The position numbers were made by a program, and so were the translations under genes. Positions 37,807-50,859 of a DNA stretch of 64,000 nt are shown here, piece by piece. Source of the DNA: Siphonodentalium dalli. Lineage: Eukaryota; Mollusca; Scaphopoda; Gadilida; Siphonodentaliidae. The notes beneath the pieces were generated by a model. That model had not been told where the DNA came from and searched no databases. It saw only the letters and a program-made list of their open reading frames with translations. Position 1 is the first letter of the stretch, and each line of letters begins with the position of its first letter. The stretch is taken from positions 134,423,989 to 134,487,988 of the forward strand of contig CP136068.1 in the NCBI GenBank assembly GCA_032622095.1. The letters are read 5' to 3'.

Positions 37807-39380
37807 GGGTGGATACACACATGCATGTATTCTCTGTAATAAAGCCCCGGTTCCATGGGGGGGGCTATATTATCCCAGAAGCTACCGGACTGACCATTGC
37901 ATATTTCCTCAACGGGTGGGGTGCATGCAACACCCTGCGTCTTGACCCGCCCCCCCCCCCCCCACACATGAAGCCATGAAGCCGCTCCTGACTTATTAAA
38001 TATTGTAGTTGACAGTCATTTCTGTCGTGTCTGTTTGCTACGAGTGATTAATATAATATTCAGCAATTTATTTTATTCATATAATTATGAACATAGTACT
38101 ACAGCTTTCAATTTGAGAGTACATAATGTGGTGTTGCTGTGTCTTCGTTCTGGGAAAAGGGTTGTCCAGCTCTACGAGTTCCCAACTACGTCACCTTTCC
38201 TCTCTTCTGTTATATATATATACACGACATTTACAACTATGGAATATTTAAGTTAAGCATATTATACATTCATGCCCAGATAATCCCGGCTGATATATTC
38301 AACTAAATCCCTTAATTGTTCGAAGCTTTCGAGAACTCTCCCCCTCCCCCAATAATGAATTATGGTCCAAAATGTTATAATTCAAGCGTGTACAAGCTAA
38401 AATTGTGACAGTTAGGAACTTGTTCAACCTTTGGTTTGAGAAACATATAATTTTATGTAAATTATGGGTGAAAATGGGGGGGGGGGGTGTCACTCTTTTT
38501 ACTTTGAACGCTGTACTTGCATAAATTTGTTAGCGCTGTAATGGCTATTTGCATGGAAATCCATCTTGAATGTTATCACATGAGCTCGCTCTGCATGAAA
38601 CTATTCGAGGAATCTCAAAGAACCGGTATTGTCTGTCTTAATTTTCCAATGCCTGTTATTCAAGGCATGAAAGCACCATATCGGATTGTTAATGGGACAA
38701 TAAACACCTGTGTATCACAATCGCCCTAAAAGAGCTTCAAATTCTGCACATTTCATTTTTATTTTGGATGACCCTGAAATGACGAGAAACAAATCAAGTA
38801 TAAAATCGACGGACTCAAATCCACTTTTCGAAATGAATTAAAACTCGCGAAAAACAGCAACATATATCAGACAGGATTTATTCATTTCGGCATCCATGAA
38901 ATAACTTATGACTGGCCTGAAATTTCTTGATATCAGTTAGTTTGATAAGAGCTTATAACTGCTCACTTGTCTCGCATGTTGAAATTGTCCGATCGCGCGC
39001 AGTACAGGGCCCTGTTTCAAATCACACAATCGCACTGTAGACAATAATCATGTTGAGACAATTAGTCCGAACATGTTCACATCGAGGATAATAGTGAATG
39101 ATTTATACTCAGTTTTTTTTAATAAATGCTTATGTCAGCTATTATTATTATTTACTTGCCATTCTATATTATTATGTTATAATTTGATTGTAAAAATGTA
39201 TTGTATATGTACCCCGTATATATATCAACAGGATAATAATACATAATATGTGTTATTTTATTATTATTATGTATATTATCATAATCTATTAACTATGAAA
39301 TAAAAAGATATATAGCATGTATATAGTATACGGACCGCTCGGGCACACCGGGATTAGCAAAAGAACATATAATATCACTG
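37807..39380. other. noncoding stretch with homopolymer runs
   Basis: No supported gene. A C-run lies at about 37950-37964 and a G-run at about 38476-38487; such runs are prone to sequencing error. CAGGGCCCTGTTTCA near 39005 resembles the end of hairpin elements found at 40330-40480 and 59100-59145. Confidence 0.4.
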
Positions 39381-39389
39381 TGAACTGGC

Positions 39390-39482
39390 CCACAGAGCCC
39401 TGGGGGAATTACTAAAATACCAATATACCAGTGGTATAGTCTATATTGGTATTTAGTAATTTTCCCCAGGGGCCTGTGAACC
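39390..39482. repeat. small foldback element
   Basis: CACAGAGCCCTGGGGGAATTACTAAAATACCAATATA pairs with its mirror TATATTGGTATTTAGTAATT and CCCCAGGGGCCTGTG across a 13-base loop. The arms are about 37 bases. It looks like a minimal hairpin MITE. Only the outermost word may be the true terminal repeat. Confidence 0.75.
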
Positions 39483-40690
39483 GGCCGTCTGTTCACGTGT
39501 TGTTAATTATAAACGCTCTTTATTAGAAGTCGTTGATTTGGTTTTTATTAAAACATATATGCAGAATGTCGTTCAACGTAACGTACTTTCGAAGTTCATA
39601 CGCAGTTTGTTAATTATAATGGGCGTTTAGCACATTTGTCAACAGAACCAGAGCAAATGGCACTAACATCATTTATATATGGCTTCTACAAGTATGTCTC
39701 AGATTGGAAATGAGTCTATTTGGAGCACGATATGAAGTTCTATTCACATTATAGCAATATAAATGAAGAGCGTTTTGTGTTAGTATTCCATGAATGTTGG
39801 CAATCAATAAAGAGCGTTTAGCCCAGTGCTTCCATTGTGGTGTATTGTATGTGTATGCCGTCGTGGTGACATATTCGGTTTCCTGGTATTATAGATGCTT
39901 CAAAGACGTATAATGTATTATAACCTAATATCAGCATTGGAAGGAGCGAACATATGTCTCCCGTCGCTTTAATGGCATGTTATATGGGTGAAGGTTCACA
40001 TTCTGAGTTAGGATGTATAAGTCCCTTTAATAACTGAAATAATATATTTGAGCTCGATACGTTTGTATAAAATAGGCATTGGAAGCATGCAGCTATGTAT
40101 GGATGGGGTCTGACGCGAAAACACAGTTAAAAAGCGCGCTCGTGCAGTTAAGTATGCACCAGTCATTATACTGATTATCGCCCTTGCATTAAAATATCAT
40201 AATTATTCTTAGACACGCCCAAGTATCTGTCACCAGACACTGTACCTAGGCATATAACACACACAGAACCAACATTTTCTGTGCATAGCTGTAATAAATT
40301 GTCGAGGGCCAGTCTAAAAGCGCGCGAACTTAAATTACTACTTAAGTAGGACTTAATCTTGTTTTGTGAAACGCGTTCTTGAAACGGAAAAGTTACATCA
40401 TAAGATCCACCTTAGATCTTAGATTAAGTCCATCTTAAGATAATCTTATGACATTGCTTCATGAAACAGGCCCCAGGCGACTAATGATATCAATGATTGG
40501 TGTGACCATGTAAAATACATGGATTTTACATACAGAAATTACATGCATGTGTGTATCCACCCTTAATCTGTATTTATTAGCACAACTTCCTTATAGCACG
40601 AAAACCAATCCTCGTTGGCGTACGCAAAAGGTCGTATCTCCAAACAAGTTATTGCTTTTTAAAAGAAAACGAGGGAGTAAAGAGAAAAAA
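39483..40690. other. noncoding stretch with a hairpin-type MITE
   Basis: AAAGAGCGTTT-type words occur at about 39508 (reverse), 39766 and 39808. At 40330-40480 a segment with TTAAGTAGGACTTAATC, TTGTGAAACGCG and CATGAAACAGGCCCC resembles 58560-59145. No gene is seen. Confidence 0.45.
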
Positions 40691-40696
40691 TATGTG

Positions 40697-40975
40697 GTTC
40701 AATATGACCAACTTAGGGTAGTCAACAGCTTGTACTGGAGATGACTACCTTTTGTTAGTCAAAATGACTACCTTGAAAAGTTAGTCATCATGACTAGGTT
40801 AGTAGTAGTCAACATGACCAGCATATGCTTAGTCGACATGACTAACATTGAGTCATATTGACTAATATTACATTAGTCACAATGACTACTATGATTTGAG
40901 TCATAATGATTAATTCTATTTGAGTCAAAATGACTAAAGTAAGTTTGTTAGCATGACTAGAACTGAGTCAGGATA
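40697..40975. repeat. array of TTAGTCAnnnTGACTAA palindromes
   Basis: About a dozen copies of TAGTCAnnATGACTA-like words, each self-complementary and separated by 10-20 bases of varied sequence. A smaller cluster of the same word lies at 45533-45645, on the far side of the repeat at 40985-45310. The words resemble half-sites arranged for dimer binding or hairpin formation, but nothing shows a function. Confidence 0.8.
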
Positions 40976-41889
40976 TCCCCGGCCTGTTCCCTGCATGTGG
41001 AGTAAAATGTGTCTGAATGTCTAAAATAATGGGCCGTAATTCTTAATTTGTGTGTAATAATATTAAAAAAACTACTTTGCGATTAATCGCAAACTTCTAT
41101 ACAATAAATATATGCGATTTAGTGGAAAGGTTTTCGATGTATAACAAATTGTATAACAATCGCTCTATAACAGCACGGTCGGGCTAAAATAGACCGATCG
41201 GTTTTTTCACAGCCAGAATGCATGTGTGATGAGGGGAGCAAATCTTTGCGATAAATCACAAAACGACTTTGTGAAAAATCACAAACACCTTTGCGATAAC
41301 TCGCAAACCTTTGCGATAACTCGCAAACCTTTGCGATAAATCTCAAGCATTTTTACGATAACTCTCAAACTACTTGGTGATTATACTTTACGATTTATCG
41401 TAAACATGTTTGAGATTTATCACAAAGGTTTGTGATTTATTGCAGATATATTGTTATGTGTTGGCACTAATGGGCTTGAACCATATAATCATAATAAATC
41501 AGACATCTTCAACAGTCTGGATGAACCACAAATCGATCTATAATAACACGGTCAGGCTAAAATAGACTGATCGGTCTTTCACAGACAACATGCAAGGGGA
41601 GCAAACCAATACTTAAAACAAAAATTCATTCTGATATCTTTTGGATATTATTTACTGAGAATATTCAAAATTAAAACAACTTTTCAATAAATCACAAAAC
41701 AACTTTGCGAAAAATCACAAACACCTTTACGATAACTCCCAAACCTTTGTGATAAATCTCAAACATCTTTACGATAACTCTCAATTAACTACTTGTTGAT
41801 TATACTTTGCGATTTATCGCAAAGATGTTTGAGATTCATCACAATAGCCCGATCAGGTTAAAATAGACCAATAGTTCTTTCACAGCCAG

Positions 41890-41965
41890 CAGTGGGTTGT
41901 AGGAAAGGGCCTCCGGCCTTTTCAAATCCTCCCGGGGTATATCCCCAAACTCTTAAGTAATAAAT
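41890..41965 (+). repeat. SINE-like 3' tail, second copy
   Basis: GGGCCTCCGGCCTTTTCAAATCCTCCCGGGGTATATCCCCAAACTC and a short A/T-rich end match the layout of 9868-9945. A related but weaker segment is at 59478-59540. The shared end is consistent with a SINE or LINE 3' end; no tRNA-like head was found. Confidence 0.45.
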
Positions 41966-43869
41966 AAATTCACAGCCAGCATGTAGCTGGGATAAGGGGA
42001 GCCACTATAAACGCTTCTATTGTTATCGATCAACCAATACTTAAAAAAAAAAAAATTATTCTGATTTTTTTATCAAGACACCATATAATTATTTACTGAG
42101 AACATTCATAGTTAAAACAACTTTGCGACAAATCGAAAACATATTTCTGATAAATCGCCAATTACCGTACTTGGCGATTTATCACAAAGGTTTGCGATTA
42201 ATCGCAATGATTGAATTATAATGTTATATGTAGGAACTAATGGGATTGAACCGAATAACCATTATCAATCAGATAACTTAAACAGGTCTGGGTGAACCAC
42301 TTACCGATATATAATAGACTAAACTAAACCGATCGGTCTTTCACAGCCAGCATGCATCTGGGATAAGGGGAGTCATATGTATACAGATATTCGAACAAAC
42401 AGATTCCAATTGTCAAGAAATTTAGAGTTCCCTCTCTTACAACAGTCAGCACTGTGCCAGGAAGACCGATCGGTCTATTTTAGCCCGATCAGGTTATTAT
42501 AGTTAATCTGTGGTTCGCTCAGACCTTTCTTTATACCATAATACATATCGCGTAAATTGTATGTAATTGTTGTAGTTCTTACGCTGCGTTATGTGAACAA
42601 AGCCAAATTATGTTCGAGAACCTGTTGTAAAGTATGTAAATAGCGTGCGATAAGCAAAATACTGAACAATGGGGAGACCACACTAATTAACTTTGGTCAA
42701 TTAAAACTGGCACCATGTTGTTTGCAAAATACTGTTATAGTGCACACTTGTCCTCGCCACAAGACTTTGGTGTTGAATCGCTCACCGGCATCACTCTCCC
42801 AAAATAAATCGCCACGGTGTTGAGTGTTTTGCTTATCGTACACTTCCGATGTGCTGTATCGGTATATGAACAAACAAACAAACCTCACACAAAGAGAGTT
42901 TAATGTATTTAATATATGAACCACTTTGGTACAGCCATAGTGAGTAAATTATTCTCCATTCGCAGCTATGCGTCATCGATCGCGAGTCAATGTCATTGCC
43001 TGATCACCAGAGCCATATAATTTAGAATTTCGCGAATATGGTTTCCATTTATGGAAGAGGTTATTTCCTAGCCAAGCAGAAATGTCCGAATCGTTCAGAA
43101 TGATAACCACACATATTTTGATAAGAACATGATGCATCTGGACATTGGAATGGTCTACATGTATACATGTATACAGCTAAGCTCTAATTGACCCCCCTAA
43201 CGGAGTTGACCACCGATATTACCGCGTTGTTGATGCTATTAACAATGACCAATCCTACATGGCCGACCTTCGTACCTTTTTAAAGTCAGCATTATAACCA
43301 CCACAGAGTGTATATTTCTGGCATGGCTTGACGCTGCATTGATGATGCAGTTGCGAATGTCGGTCAGTGACCAACTTCGAATGTTGATTAAACCGTAAAC
43401 AAATTATTAATTCAAATATTGTTTTGTGTATAGTTAACACGGTGCATGGCGCTTACGAAAAGCTGGACTGGGTGTAAGGTGGCCATGTGAAAAATTAATG
43501 CGGAGTACAGTAGTCGCAAAATATTATTAATAGTACCGTAGAAAGATTACATGCGGTTGCCACATGGCAACCACTTGACCGTGGTTGAACGGTGGTATGG
43601 TATAACCACTGTTATTAACGCCCTGCAACCTTGTTAAAGGGGACGATTAATTAGAGCATAGCTGTAGTACGTTACTAAAAGCTTGTGATGGATTGAGTGA
43701 TAATGTGTGTCCCAGAATTGGATCCGTATCTCCGAGATTATCCGTCATTCCTTAAATATATCACAACAATATCACAGCGTCACCCGGCGTTTCGATCAAA
43801 AGAATAGCAGACTCCGTAACTGGGCGATATGTCATGGCGACATGGTTCTCAAATCACGTTTCGATGAAT

Positions 43870-44910
43870 ATTTAAGAAATAAATACACGGTGTAGAGGTG
43901 TGTATGGTCAAGTTGTACCACAAAAAACTGATTGTAGGACGACGCGTAGCGGAGTCCTACAATCAGTTTTTTGTGGTACAACTTGACCATACACACCGAT
44001 ACACCGTGTATTTATTTCTTTTGTAATACGACTGAAAGTTTATGGTCACAATTCGACTGAATAGTCAACGAAATACTGCGCTTTTTCGGTCTCAGTGATA
44101 AAACATTTCGTGGTGTAATTCGTATTGGGCGTACTCGATTTCTGTGCATGGAGTACTCTGGTAATGTCTTGTCTTGTTATGAAATTCCCCCGTTGACTTT
44201 TCGAGGCACCTCTTCTATAAATAATCGTTGTGATTGGCTAAAAAACGATGTGTTTTCAGCGGCGCCCGTGCGTTTCATTTAAATTGTACAGGAAATACGA
44301 TTTCGGTCATCTCTGTTTTGAACGTTGTTGGGACAACATGAATATGATCATCGACTATGGACCATTTTCCTTACACAAAGCGATCTAAATGATCTAGTTT
44401 ACTAAACTAATCTTATTCCCCTTCTGTATACTGGTGAACAAACGCTTTCATTTTCAACTTGATTCCGAAATATCGAATATGATCGAGATTCGAATCGACG
44501 AATGCACAGCCCGGCCCCATGGATTTATTTTGTCATTTAATATACTTATTAAGTAACTTTCTTTGGTCGTAACATATATCAATATACCATAACATCATTT
44601 GGACCATATTCATTGGCAACCAAACTGGTTTCAAGCGTCAAATCGCTAGAAAATTCGCAAGATTGTCAAGATGTAGAAAAATTCAAAGGGTTACGGGTGC
44701 GGGTGTACTCCGTTGATGCCCCGTTTGCGCGGAGTTAGAAAAGACGGGGAAAAGTCGCGTGCGGCGATCTGAATAAACCGATTTTTTTCGTGGTACAATT
44801 GGAAAAAGTAGAATTGTACCACAAAACTGGAACGAGATAGCCATGGTAACTCGGGCCACTGGCCAATCAGGACATGGCTTTTAAGCATAGTTAGGCAGGG
44901 TCGTATTACA
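43870..44910. mobile_element. insertion within the palindromic-unit repeat, starting with a long hairpin
   Basis: In copy 1 (about 20965-20985) the words TGAAGAATATGATCC and TTTCGATGA lie side by side; in copy 2 they are separated by about 1040 bases. The insertion starts with a near-perfect palindrome at 43875-44022 (arms about 65 bases, including GTGTGTATGGTCAAGTTGTA and ACTGATTGTAGGAC). Near its other end, GTACAATT and AATTGTACCACAAAACTGG repeat part of the palindrome. No transposase is visible. The exact target duplication is unclear. Confidence 0.7.
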
Positions 44911-45310
44911 ATGAAGAATATGATCCAACGTCCGTTGTACAGGCACATGTACGTTGTAGCTAACAAACTTGTGAGTGAGTCATGACTGATCTGTGATGTC
45001 ATAATTCCGACCAATTGTATGTCTCGTAATCCTAGTCACCAGTGGTTGTGGTGTGACACTTAACTATCTGTCTTTTGAAATTCACAACATTGTCGTGCAT
45101 GTCAACTGTAATCCCGCATTTGAGACAGACCAAATCACTGAAAATTGCTGCGATTTTACAGAGAAAAATATCAATGATTAGCAGCCCGTTATCCTGTCCC
45201 TTTCATATACCAACATAATCCAGACAGCGCTAACAATATTCCAGGTTATTAAGAAGCAAGTTAAGTCCAATTATTTGCTAAAACAATCTAAACAAGAGAA
45301 GTTTACACGA

Positions 45311-46019
45311 ACAAACCCACGTGGGTCATACACCGGAAGCACATTTATTTCGATTTTTCGTTCGTACTATAAACCTCGTACCTGTACCATAAGCGTAGGG
45401 ATAAAATATGGCTCTGAATGATAACGTTATAGTTTGTGTGACACTTTAAATACAATAAACTATGAGTTATAAAACGTAGTTTATGTTCAGTAGCTAAATG
45501 TCTACTTATATATTTGTTTTCATTGTCAAGTTGACTACGCCAGGATTAGTCATGATGACTCGTGGGACGGTACTGGTATAGTCAAAATGACTCCCAATAT
45601 CCATGACTAACCCAAAGGTAGTCATATTGACCAGTTATTTTTCTCAGTGCAATGTCAGTTTTCATTCGGATAAATACAACAATACGTCATCCTTTGTCAA
45701 CATTATGAGATATGTTGTCTGAAAACTTCAACCTTCATTTTCTCGGAAAGTTGAAAAAGTTGGTTACGACCTTATAGCACTGATGCGACGATATATACTA
45801 TTACACAAAATTATAGAAAACCCAATTCGACATGTGCATACACATGTACGAAAGTTGTTTGAATACCAACATGGCTCTGACAACTATTATACTATTAATA
45901 TCTGGCAATGTTTGCCGAACCCCGGCCATGCACCACATCGTGAACAATAAGTTGTTTCCACTTGAAAATACTAAGCATCCTTCCAAAATTAGACGTTAGT
46001 TCGACTGAATACAAAAGTA
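45311..46019. other. noncoding stretch with second TAGTCA cluster
   Basis: TAGTCATGATGACT-like words lie at 45533-45645. Otherwise no gene or repeat is recognised. Confidence 0.45.
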
Positions 46020-46440
46020 GGGGTGGGGTCACACAGGCAATACTTGGAGGGAAGCAACCTACATAATATATGGATTGAAATATTAACGAATGGACAAACT
46101 GTGTTAATCGGTACGTTTCATCGCCCTCCAAATGTACAATGTTGGGTGAGATCGAATGTAATATTGATGATGTAATCAATGCCTATCCGTCGAAAACAAA
46201 TTTGTGGAGACTTAGATGAAAACCAGTTTGTCCTTTCTAGAACAAAAGTATATATCATCAATATGCACTCAGTTTGCTCTTGAACAAGTTATAAACGACT
46301 CGACAAACTTCACTGAATACTGCGGGACATTAATAAATAATATTGATAAAGTAGATCTGCACGATACAGCAAATGATACATTATAGAACCCCCTTCTTTT
46401 GCGACTTAGTCAGATACCATGTCCCCGTGTACTCAAAAGC
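46020..46440 (+). pseudogene. LINE endonuclease relic
   Basis: ILTNGQTVLIGTFHRPPN is readable at about 46079-46135, and in another frame ICTQFALEQVINDSTNFTEYC followed by GTLINNID at about 46255-46345. IGTFHRPPN and the LEQVI-D-(P/S)T block are hallmarks of the apurinic-type endonuclease of CR1/Jockey-group LINEs. Frameshifts and stops lie between them and no reverse transcriptase follows. A short dead fragment. Confidence 0.55.
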
Positions 46441-46699
46441 CACACGCTTAATGAAACCCCGGATTAAGTATTTAATTTGACAAAGATAAAGAATACACAC
46501 AATTGCAAAAAGAAAAAATACCCCTGCAGCCTGGTAAAAATATTGTAAAATTCCTAACTGCGTGATTAATATATATATATATCTTTATTGTCCTCCATAA
46601 CTGAAGAGTTACATATATAATTATATCTTATATATAATCAACACAATCAACAATCCCACCACCAGATAATACATAAATGAAAACAAAAATACAAAATCC

Positions 46700-46945
46700 T
46701 AAATGTTACATTATGACGACGATGAAGACGATGGTGGTGATGATGAGAATGATGATGATGATTATGATGAGGAGGAGGACGATGACGACGACGATGATGA
46801 TGGTGGAGATGATGACGATGATTATGAGGATGATGATGATGATGGTAACGATGCTGATGATAATGGTGATGATGGTGGTGAAGATGATGATGAAGATGAT
46901 GATGAAGATGATGATGATACTGTTAGCGAAATCAATGGTATATTT
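46700..46945 (+). repeat. GAT/GAC trinucleotide repeat
   Basis: An imperfect GATGATGAC run of about 240 bases. It gives an aspartate-rich frame of 81 codons on this strand, a methionine-rich frame in another phase and an isoleucine-rich frame on the reverse strand, as any such microsatellite would. There is no support for a gene. Confidence 0.9.
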
Positions 46946-47204
46946 TGAACATTTACACATGACTATCTGATACACAGGCAAACCCATGTTGATGTTCAAA
47001 ATCTCATCTAAATCCACGCAGACAAATATGAATAAGAACTCAATATACAAAGTTAATACAAACATTCTCGTATACACGAACACTCATATTGATACTATGT
47101 TCTTAATATGAGAATATAATATGAGATATAGTATTACACACACGTATGAACATGTCATATTCAAATCGACCCGAAATTATGGGTGCAGAATCTAAGCTTA
47201 AGTA

Positions 47205-48485
47205 TACATAGTCTGGTCGAATAAAGGTTTGACCTAGAATAAATTTGGACTAAATTGGTTTGTATACCATTTTGAAGAGAAATATATCCTCTATAACATA
47301 TCTAAAATCCGCTTTGTAATTCAAGATAGCATCCCAGATGGCTGCCATTTCCGTTAAATCAGTTCTACGCAATTATAGTGAGAAAATCTTGTCATATGTA
47401 TACACTGGTATACCTTTTTGTGAAGCTAAGACATAACCCCACCGTTGTATTCCAAAATTGGAACTCTCCGTCATAAATGGCCGCCAAAATGGCGGCCGGA
47501 AGTGGAATCTTTTACGTTTTTTTTTACTAATATCTTTAAGATAAGTCTCTACTGTTTGAAACTGGTTTAGAATTTGACTATATTTAACATCGTAAATGAT
47601 CATTGGAGCAAAGAAATATGCCATTCATGGGCTCAGAACCCCTTCCGATCGCTCAAAAAGTCGATTTTACAGAACGCGGTATAACATATCACAAAATATC
47701 ACCATTTGGATTCTAGTCATATTTCATCAAGAAATTGGAAGAACTGTGCAATGTGAGTAATGCTTTCTACTTTTTATGGATATTCCAACTCAATGTTACA
47801 AAAATCGTCACTTTGGATCAAAATGGCTTCCAAAATGGCGGCCAAAATAGGGAAAATATTCAATATTGTCCCAGTGTGCCATGTAACTGCTTATAAGTTG
47901 TTGTTGATGCACATAATTGACTATTCCGTCTTATATGCATTGAAAACCAAAATTTCTGATGCACCTTGGTTAATTGTTACCATTGAAACCACTAAAATCA
48001 CCAGAACTATTCAAATTTTTCTGTCACAAACTTTGCATCAAAATCGGCAAAAAAACATGTTCAGGTTTGAAACATTTTTAAAAGTAAAATGGAAATTTCT
48101 TTGGTAACAGCAGTGTATATTGTTATATGTGCTAACTGTGTCACACTGAGGTGTTTTATACAATATTGCTCAAGATGGCTTGAAAAATGCAACCAAATTT
48201 GGTAAAATGTTTATTTGTCACATATATTCCGAACATTATTCAAGCTGTTCCGAAAGGTAGAAGATTGTGACTCACTTGGTTATTAAAAAAGCTACTTAGT
48301 CAACTAAATGTTATATTCTGGTTGTCCCAGAACATTAAGAGGCATGGAAGTTCTTTTAATGGTTGCAGTATGGATTTTGCCGAAAATTTCTTTTGGGATT
48401 CTGTCCATGTTTTTTTAACGTTGAAACGGAACTGAGAGGGATCATAGTATGTGGTTTCTCTGGCCTATTGTAATCAACATTGATC
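47205..48485 (+). repeat. 1.3-kb terminal inverted repeat, left arm
   Basis: Begins TAGTCTGGTCGA, then AAAGGTTTGACCTAG and ACTAAATTGGTTTGTATACC. It contains several AAAATGGCGGCC words and ends at GAACTGAGAGGGATCATA and the TTGATCAACTTAATAC block. The same sequence in reverse fills 50860-52196, and a third copy runs from 62725 to the end of the window. TAGTCTGGTCGA is shared by all three outer ends, so TA may be the target site. No transposase frame is found. Confidence 0.85.
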
Positions 48486-50800
48486 AACTTAATACAGTGT
48501 GTATGTATGTTGAATGTATGGCTATGGGTGAGGTGAGTATGTATACGGGGAGTTATTGTAGTCATGAATGATATGAATAGTTATACAATGTATGAATATA
48601 TGGTGATGTATGGGGTGTCCACGTTGAGTTGCATATGTATATAAGGAGTAGCTTATGGTCATGACCGTCATGTCTGATGTGAACATGTATGCAGGGAGTT
48701 GTTGTCTGGCCATTGAAGTGGTGTATGTGTATAGAGAGATTAGCTGCATGGTCCATCTTTGTGTTGTGTATGTATATATGGAGTAACTGTGCTCATGGGT
48801 GGGATGTACAGGTATACATTGGGTGGCTGTATTGTCATGGGTGGGTGTATATGTATACACGCGTTTGCTGTATGATAATGGATGGGGTGTATTGATAAAT
48901 AAGGAGTGGTTGTATGGTTATGGGCAATCTGTATATGTTGTACAATGAATTTTGAAGTGTATATGCATACCTGGAGTACAGTTTGACGGGCTTGTGTATA
49001 TAGATAGTGATATCATGGTCATGGGTGGGATGTACATGTTTATCTGTTGTGGCTGTATTGTCATTGCTGTGTACCGGTATACAGTGAATAGCTGAATGCT
49101 CATGGATATACTGTGTAAGAATACAGCGAGTGGCTGAATTGTCATGGTTGAGCTGTAGTTTGAAGTCTGAAGTGTACGAATGGCCGTGTGTGTGGGGTAT
49201 AGGCATATCTAGAAGGACTGTATGGTAATTGATAAGGTATATATACATCTGGAGTGACTATGGTCATATGTTAACCAATACAGACAACCAACCAATACAG
49301 GTAAGTATAGGCTAACAACTATATGTAAGTAGGTATCTAACAAGGTGACACATTTGTCCGCGTCAACGAAAATCACACGTAGCCCTCCGGAATGACAAGA
49401 GCAAGTCAGAATGGAGCACTGGCTGACGGACCATAAGGCCTTTCCGTTTGTCAATGTAAGTATAGTGAAATAAATAATGGCTTACATCCTATCCTATTCC
49501 CCACATAATGATAGTGGTATATAAATGTATGGATGTCAAAAGAAAGGGCAGGATGTCTGTTAGGCATACTACAGAATATTCGAGGCTACATATATGATGA
49601 CCAAACAGACAAATAGATCCCCGTTCTAATGACATGAACGTTGAGTTGGAAGCTGGGTCCTGGAGCATTTTAATGGAATTTTGGAAATAGTTTTAGAACA
49701 TACCCCACAAAAACAAGATTTAATTTTATGCCAAACGTAGAGCTTATACATTTTTGGAAATTACTCCCAATGAGTTTAAAAGGTGCCAAAATGTTTGGAT
49801 AAGATTAACATCAGTTGCAGATCACTGACTATGTGCCATACTAAGCAAATGTCACATTACGTTTCGACTCATTACCTGCAAGACGCGAGACCTTGTATAT
49901 CTTGCATGGCTATATTGCCATGATGTGGTCAATATTTATATATGGAGTGCCAGTGTGGCAAAATTAATGGTGGGTAAATTTGTATACAGGGGGTGACTAT
50001 GATCACATCATCACGAGTGTGGTTTATGATTATACAGAGAGAGGCTGAATTGTCATGGTGAGGTCTATATGAACGTTTGGAGTGTATGAATGGCCGTGTG
50101 TGCGGTGCGGGTCATTGGTATACATAGAAGGACTGTAACGCCATTGGTGAGGTTTACATGTATACTATATATAACTGTAATGACTCTATGGTTTTGGGTT
50201 GGGTGTATATGTATATTTTGAGTGGATATATGGTCATGGATGTCGCAAATATATATGCAGGGAGTGACTTTATGACCCCTGGTGAGGCAAATATGTATAC
50301 AAGTAATGTATGCTCATGAATGTGGCGATAATATATACCGGGAGTGACTATATTGTCATCGTTGGATGTATGTCTTAAGTGCCTATATGACCATGCATGT
50401 GGCAAATATATACATATACGTGGTGTGACTATTACCAATGGCGAATATGTATACAAGATATTAATGTATGTTCATGAATGTAGTGAATATGTATACAGGT
50501 CGTGACTATATGGTCATGGTGAGGTGTAGGAGTATACATGGTGTACCTGCGTGTTTACTCATGGCTATATGACCATGCGTTGGGTGTATGGGCATATCCA
50601 TGTGTGACTGTATAGTAGTAGGTGAGGTGTATGTGTATAAAGCGAGTGACATATGTTCATTTATGTGGTTTTCATGTATATATGGAGTGACTGCATATTC
50701 ATGTATAAGTTACACTGGTGTACCTTTGGGTGACTATCGATTTCCTATCGCTATAACTCAAGGATATGTTAACCTATAGAGAGATAATATCAGAGTGTCA
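48486..50800. repeat. minisatellite between the 1.3-kb inverted repeats
   Basis: Degenerate units of roughly 55-65 bases built on GTATACAGGGAGTGACTGTA, TTGTCATGG and GTGGGGTGTATATG-like words fill this stretch. Open frames on both strands (for example 48522-48860 and 48835-49248, minus) are read-through of the repeat: they are rich in His, Thr and Tyr with no domain. Together with the flanking arms it looks like the core of one composite element. Confidence 0.8.
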
Positions 50801-50859
50801 CTTAATGGCGTTTGGTAGGCAATAAGAATGAAACGGTTTTCATGACAATAGTATATAAG

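Larger units (their letters stand above)
40985..45310. repeat. palindromic-unit repeat, copy 2
   Basis: Reverse-oriented partner of 20455-23400. GCGATAAATCGCAAA-like clusters occur at about 41065-41460, 41690-41850 and 42120-42215, and GACCGATCGGTC-like words near 41195, 42330 and 42470. A SINE-like tail at 41890-41965 is inserted in it. Copy 2 is longer mainly because of an insertion of about 1 kb at about 43870-44910. No protein is conserved between the copies. Confidence 0.85.

Noticed and set aside
37140-37822. Frames of 70-104 codons with repeating Glu-Leu-Val-Pro or Ser-Gly patterns
   Set aside because: Product of the short CCGAA word array.
26545-38487. C- and G-homopolymers at 26545, 37950 and 38476
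   Set aside because: Considered as G-quadruplex or regulatory signals, but they are single runs and likely error-prone simple sequence.
21185-43440. Frames shared by the inverted repeat copies (MALTKSWTGCK region)
   Set aside because: Not conserved as protein: the second copy carries frame changes, and no family is recognised.
46677-47083. Open frames rich in Asp, Met or Ile
   Set aside because: All three are phases of one GAT/GAC microsatellite; no start context, domain or splice signal.
48356-50456. Several minus-strand frames rich in His, Thr and Tyr
   Set aside because: They are read-through of a minisatellite with the unit on both strands; composition follows the repeat.
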